From Vibrio splendidus (lineage in GTDB: Bacteria; Pseudomonadota; Gammaproteobacteria; Enterobacterales; Vibrionaceae): 64,000 nt of DNA. Each line of letters starts with the position of its first letter. The first letter of the stretch is position 1. Positions 62,049 to 64,000 of this stretch are shown here, piece after piece. The notes below the pieces were generated by a model that saw only the letters and a program-made list of their open reading frames with translations, made no database searches and was not told where the DNA came from. Where the stretch lies: positions 1 to 64,000 of the forward strand of contig NZ_LNRF01000004.1 in the NCBI RefSeq assembly GCF_001557875.1, in the 5' to 3' direction. The position numbers were made by a program, and so were the translations under genes.

Positions 62049-62532
62049 CGTCGCAATACTCGGTATAACGATATTCATGATAAGGGCCAAACTGATCTTG
62101 TTTGGTCTCTTTAAATGCAAAGCCTAATTTTTCCAATAGTTTAATGGATGGGTTGTGGCCGACATTCACAGTCGCAACAACATTCGTTAAACGCTCTTCA
62201 AAGCGCACCAAACTAAAGAAAGGTTTTAGTACCTCACTAGCAAAGCCTTGATTCCAGTATTTTTTATCCAAAATAAAGCCAAGTTCATGCTTACCCTTTT
62301 CCGATGAAACAAAGACATGCCCAAGATATTCACGGGTTTGGTTGTGGATGATCGCGCGGCAGAACCCTACGTTATCTTGTAGTATTTCTTGAAAAAGATG
62401 CTTCGCAGAGGCGAAAGAGTGAGGCCCGTTCATTTCAGCACGATTAATGGGGCAGCAATTTAACTTGATAAAGTCGAGTTGTAGCTGTTCGGTATAAGGT
62501 ACCAACAGCGTTCTTGAGGTTGCTATCGTCAT
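62014..62532 (-). CDS. GNAT family N-acetyltransferase (RimJ/RimL type)
   Basis: A 172-residue acetyltransferase. Motif A-like KKYWNQGFASEVLKPFF (a variant of the acetyl-CoA pyrophosphate loop) and VNVGHNPSIKLLEKLGF are typical of the RimJ/RimL subgroup. The substrate cannot be predicted. Good AAGGAG site. It lies directly downstream of the csrB terminator in the same direction and overlaps the DUF3301 gene tail to tail. Confidence 0.85.
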   Translation of the reverse strand: MTIATSRTLLVPYTEQLQLDFIKLNCCPINRAEMNGPHSFASAKHLFQEILQDNVGFCRAIIHNQTREYLGHVFVSSEKGKHELGFILDKKYWNQGFASEVLKPFFSLVRFEERLTNVVATVNVGHNPSIKLLEKLGFAFKETKQDQFGPYHEYRYTEYCDVTFYEAVAQTA

Positions 62533-62616
62533 AAAACACTCCTTGTGTTGACCATTAGCAGAAAAACAGATGTAGTGCTCTAAAATAAAGAACAGCGCCT
62601 AGATAAAAGCTCCAAG

Positions 62617-62650
62617 AAAAGAAAAGCCCCGACACCGAAGTGTCAGGGCT
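62617..62650 (-). terminator. csrB terminator
   Basis: On the minus strand, AGCCCTGACAC-TTCG-GTGTCGGGGCT (one U-G pair) with a stable UUCG tetraloop, followed by TTTTCTTTTC. Confidence 0.92.
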
Positions 62651-63028
62651 AGGGTCTTACTCGCAGCAGTCCGGCTACTAATTAATGCTCCATGCATCAT
62701 CCATAATAGTGGCTGTAATCCTTCAGCTCTTTCCTTTACTTCGCCGTCCTAGCGGTGTCCAATCTTCCTGAAAGCTAACAATCCTAGTTAGCGCACATCA
62801 CTTGTTCCGTGAGCGGTGTCCTTTACATCGTCCTGATGCTAATCCAACCCTTTAATCCTAGAGGTGTCCATTGTCATTCCGTTGCAGCTAACTTCCTGTT
62901 AACTGACTGTATCCCTACAATGTCCTTACGCTCCATGCTTGATCACTCAATCCTAAGTAACCAAATCTTCATCCTGAAGATAACCAAATCCTTGGTGCTT
63001 TCCTGTTCCGTGTCAGAATCCTTCCGAC
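62617..63028 (-). ncRNA. csrB: CsrB-family small regulatory RNA
   Basis: RNA of about 412 nt that sequesters the translational regulator CsrA. Read on the minus strand it begins GTCGGAAGGATTCTGAC, a hairpin that displays AGGA in its loop like the 5' end of E. coli CsrB. I count about 27 GGA motifs, many in small hairpins (CTTCAGGATGAAG, CATCAGGACGATG, CCAAGGATTTGG). It ends with an intrinsic terminator. No open frame of note exists; a possible 80-codon frame on the plus strand is chance. Vibrios carry several CsrB copies; this is one. The exact ends are inferred from promoter and terminator. Confidence 0.9.
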
Positions 63029-63035
63029 AAGGTTT

Positions 63036-63063
63036 AATTTACGCGATTTAGGGTTTCGGACAA
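63036..63063 (-). promoter_or_regulatory. csrB sigma70-type promoter
   Basis: On the minus strand TTGTCC (63063-63058), 16-nt spacer, TAAATT (63041-63036), 7 nt before the predicted first base. Each hexamer matches 4 of 6, so it is weak and would need an activator. Confidence 0.55.
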
Positions 63064-63120
63064 TAGATTTGCATCACATTTTGAATTCGAAAAAGTTGTT
63101 AATTATATAAAACAATTAAA

Positions 63121-63133
63121 AATCAACACCTTA
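63121..63133 (+). promoter_or_regulatory. IHF binding site
   Basis: AATCAACACCTTA matches the IHF consensus WATCAANNNNTTR at every fixed position, next to a long AT-rich tract (63094-63120). It lies between the VarA-type box and the csrB promoter, where bending would bring them together. Confidence 0.6.
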
Positions 63134-63186
63134 ACCATATGCACATCAATCTCTCTAGCGATGTATTCGTGTTATCTCACAGCCTT

Positions 63187-63204
63187 TGTAAGAGATCTCT
63201 CACA
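63187..63204. promoter_or_regulatory. VarA/UvrY/GacA-type box
   Basis: TGTAAGAGATCTCTCACA, an 18-bp inverted repeat with one mismatched pair, fits the GacA-family box (TGTAAG-N6-CTTACA). It is centred about 167 nt upstream of the csrB start, similar to the far-upstream UvrY site of E. coli csrB, and about 85 nt upstream of the divergent small gene. Confidence 0.85.
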
Positions 63205-63281
63205 AGCCATGGGCGGTTTTATGATTCGCTATCATTCACCAGAGCGAGTAAAATGACTGAAGACTAAAAATGGAGATCAAC

Positions 63282-63569
63282 ATGCTGACAAAAGATGTTT
63301 CTGAAGAGTTGAAATCAGTGCTTGAAGGACTGCAAGCGCAAGGGAAAGAACCGACAGTTGCTTTAGTTAAGGCTCGTATGAGCACATCCGTTCCGATGCC
63401 AGCTTTAATTACGACCATCAAGAGCTGGAAAAGCGCAAATCGCGTTCCTAAAGTTGAAGTCGCGACACAAGAAGAGCCTGCACTTGATCGTGTTAGCCAA
63501 CTAGAGAAGCAAATCTTTGAACTCACTGCTCGCGTTGCCATGCTTGAAGCTAAACTAACTGATCAATAA
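63282..63569 (+). CDS. Small KfrA-like DNA-binding protein with C-terminal zipper
   Basis: A 95-residue protein. Residues about 5-55 (EELKSVLEGLQAQGKEPTV, then ALVKARM and ITTIKSWKSAN) resemble the N-terminal helix-turn-helix of plasmid KfrA proteins. Residues about 68-93 (LDRVSQLEKQIFELTARVAM) form a leucine-zipper-like helix, suggesting a dimer. The ATG at 63282 has GGAG 7 nt upstream and is better than an ATG four codons earlier. It diverges from csrB and shares its upstream region. Function unknown. Confidence 0.7.
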   Translation: MLTKDVSEELKSVLEGLQAQGKEPTVALVKARMSTSVPMPALITTIKSWKSANRVPKVEVATQEEPALDRVSQLEKQIFELTARVAMLEAKLTDQ

Positions 63570-63624
63570 GGCAACTGAGCAATAAGTTGACCGATAAATA
63601 AGCTAACAGAGAAATTAGAACACT

Positions 63625-64000
63625 ATGAAGATATGGGTTGATGCGGACGCTTGTCCAAAGGTTATCCGAGAAACAATCGTACGCGCAGCTGAGCGCACAG
63701 GGGTTGAATGTACCTTTGTGGCAAACCATCTGGTTCCCGTTCCTAAACGCAATAACATTCACTCGATTCAAGTGCCAAGCGGATTTGATATTGCTGATGA
63801 TGAAATCGTAAAACGCACTGAACCTGGCGACCTTGTGATTACATCCGATATCCCTCTGGCCGACGAAGTGATCACCAAAGGTGGGCAAGCACTCAGTTCT
63901 CGTGGCGAGCTTTATACCAAAGAGACAATCAAAGCACGTCTGAACATTCGTGACTTCATGGATACTATGCGCTCAAGTGGCATCCAAACTGGCGGACCAA
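63625..64000 (+). CDS. yaiI: YaiI/YqxD family protein (UPF0178), runs off right edge
   Basis: First 125 codons of a gene cut by the window end. [19 protein letters not shown] with [15 protein letters not shown] [12 protein letters not shown], and [16 protein letters not shown], are the hallmark of UPF0178 (DUF188), a PIN-like fold with clustered aspartates. Function unproven. It follows the KfrA-like gene after 55 nt. Confidence 0.9.
   Translation, partial: MKIWVDADACPKVIRETIVRAAERTGVECTFVANHLVPVPKRNNIHSIQVPSGFDIADDEIVKRTEPGDLVITSDIPLADEVITKGGQALSSRGELYTKETIKARLNIRDFMDTMRSSGIQTGGP

Noticed and set aside
62650..63028. Recurrent TCCT/AATCCT units as a possible CRISPR or tandem repeat
   Set aside because: Units are short, irregularly spaced and differ in their flanks. 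They are better explained as CsrA-binding motifs of CsrB.
62809..63051. An 80-codon open frame on the plus strand
   Set aside because: It lies wholly antisense to the csrB RNA, has no ribosome site, and its codons reflect the TCC-rich complement of the GGA motifs.

Overview
The window is ordinary chromosomal core DNA of a gammaproteobacterium, almost certainly a Vibrio. Evidence: a FlaC-type flagellin next to the start of a second flagellin; families typical of Vibrionaceae and relatives (TIGR03503, DUF2956, DUF3461, DUF3549, DUF3301); and gene order that follows E. coli over long stretches. Codon use and base composition look even throughout. I see no phage, insertion sequence, integron, CRISPR array, tRNA or rRNA. 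Placement in the Splendidus clade is only an impression.

Left part (1-20.9 kb). Flagellin genes flaA (partial) and flaC read leftward, flaC from a FliA-type promoter. Next come a YfeX-type peroxidase with a YfeZ-like membrane protein and a few small genes. Then yffB-dapE-M15 peptidase-DUF2897 faces bamC-dapA. After that, gcvR-bcp faces perM and a TusA-like gene, followed by bepA-yfgD-quinone reductase-DUF2069, a DUF2066 protein, uraA, upp, and purM-purN with a PurR box between upp and purM.

Middle part (20.9-33.6 kb). yafJ and gmhA diverge from fadE, which has a FadR-like operator. A TIGR03503 protein and dnaQ diverge from rnhA. The yafS, gloB, mltD, YIP1-family, yafD cluster follows, then glnB and a small cytochrome c.

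Envelope and replication block (33.6-55 kb). One long leftward run reads rpsB-tsf-pyrH-frr-uppS-cdsA-dxr-rseP-bamA-skp-lpxD-fabZ-lpxA-lpxB-rnhB-dnaE-accA-tilS. It joins translation, isoprenoid and phospholipid synthesis, outer-membrane assembly, lipid A synthesis, fatty-acid synthesis and replication. Several terminator-like hairpins divide it. map and glnD diverge from rpsB; GlnD modifies the GlnB encoded 23 kb away.

Right part (58.9-64 kb). DUF3461, yqcC-truC, DUF3549, DUF3301 and a GNAT acetyltransferase lead to the most interesting element: a gene-free stretch of about 740 bases holding a CsrB-family regulatory RNA on the minus strand (about 62617-63028). It has roughly 27 GGA motifs, many in hairpin loops, a terminator, a sigma70-like promoter, a consensus IHF site and an 18-bp VarA/UvrY/GacA-type box. 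A small KfrA-like protein gene diverges from it, and a YaiI-family gene runs off the right edge. I found no plainly new biological system. The best leads are the architecture of the csrB control region and several departures from family norms (Bcp without its usual resolving cysteine, an enlarged Map, no hda beside uraA).
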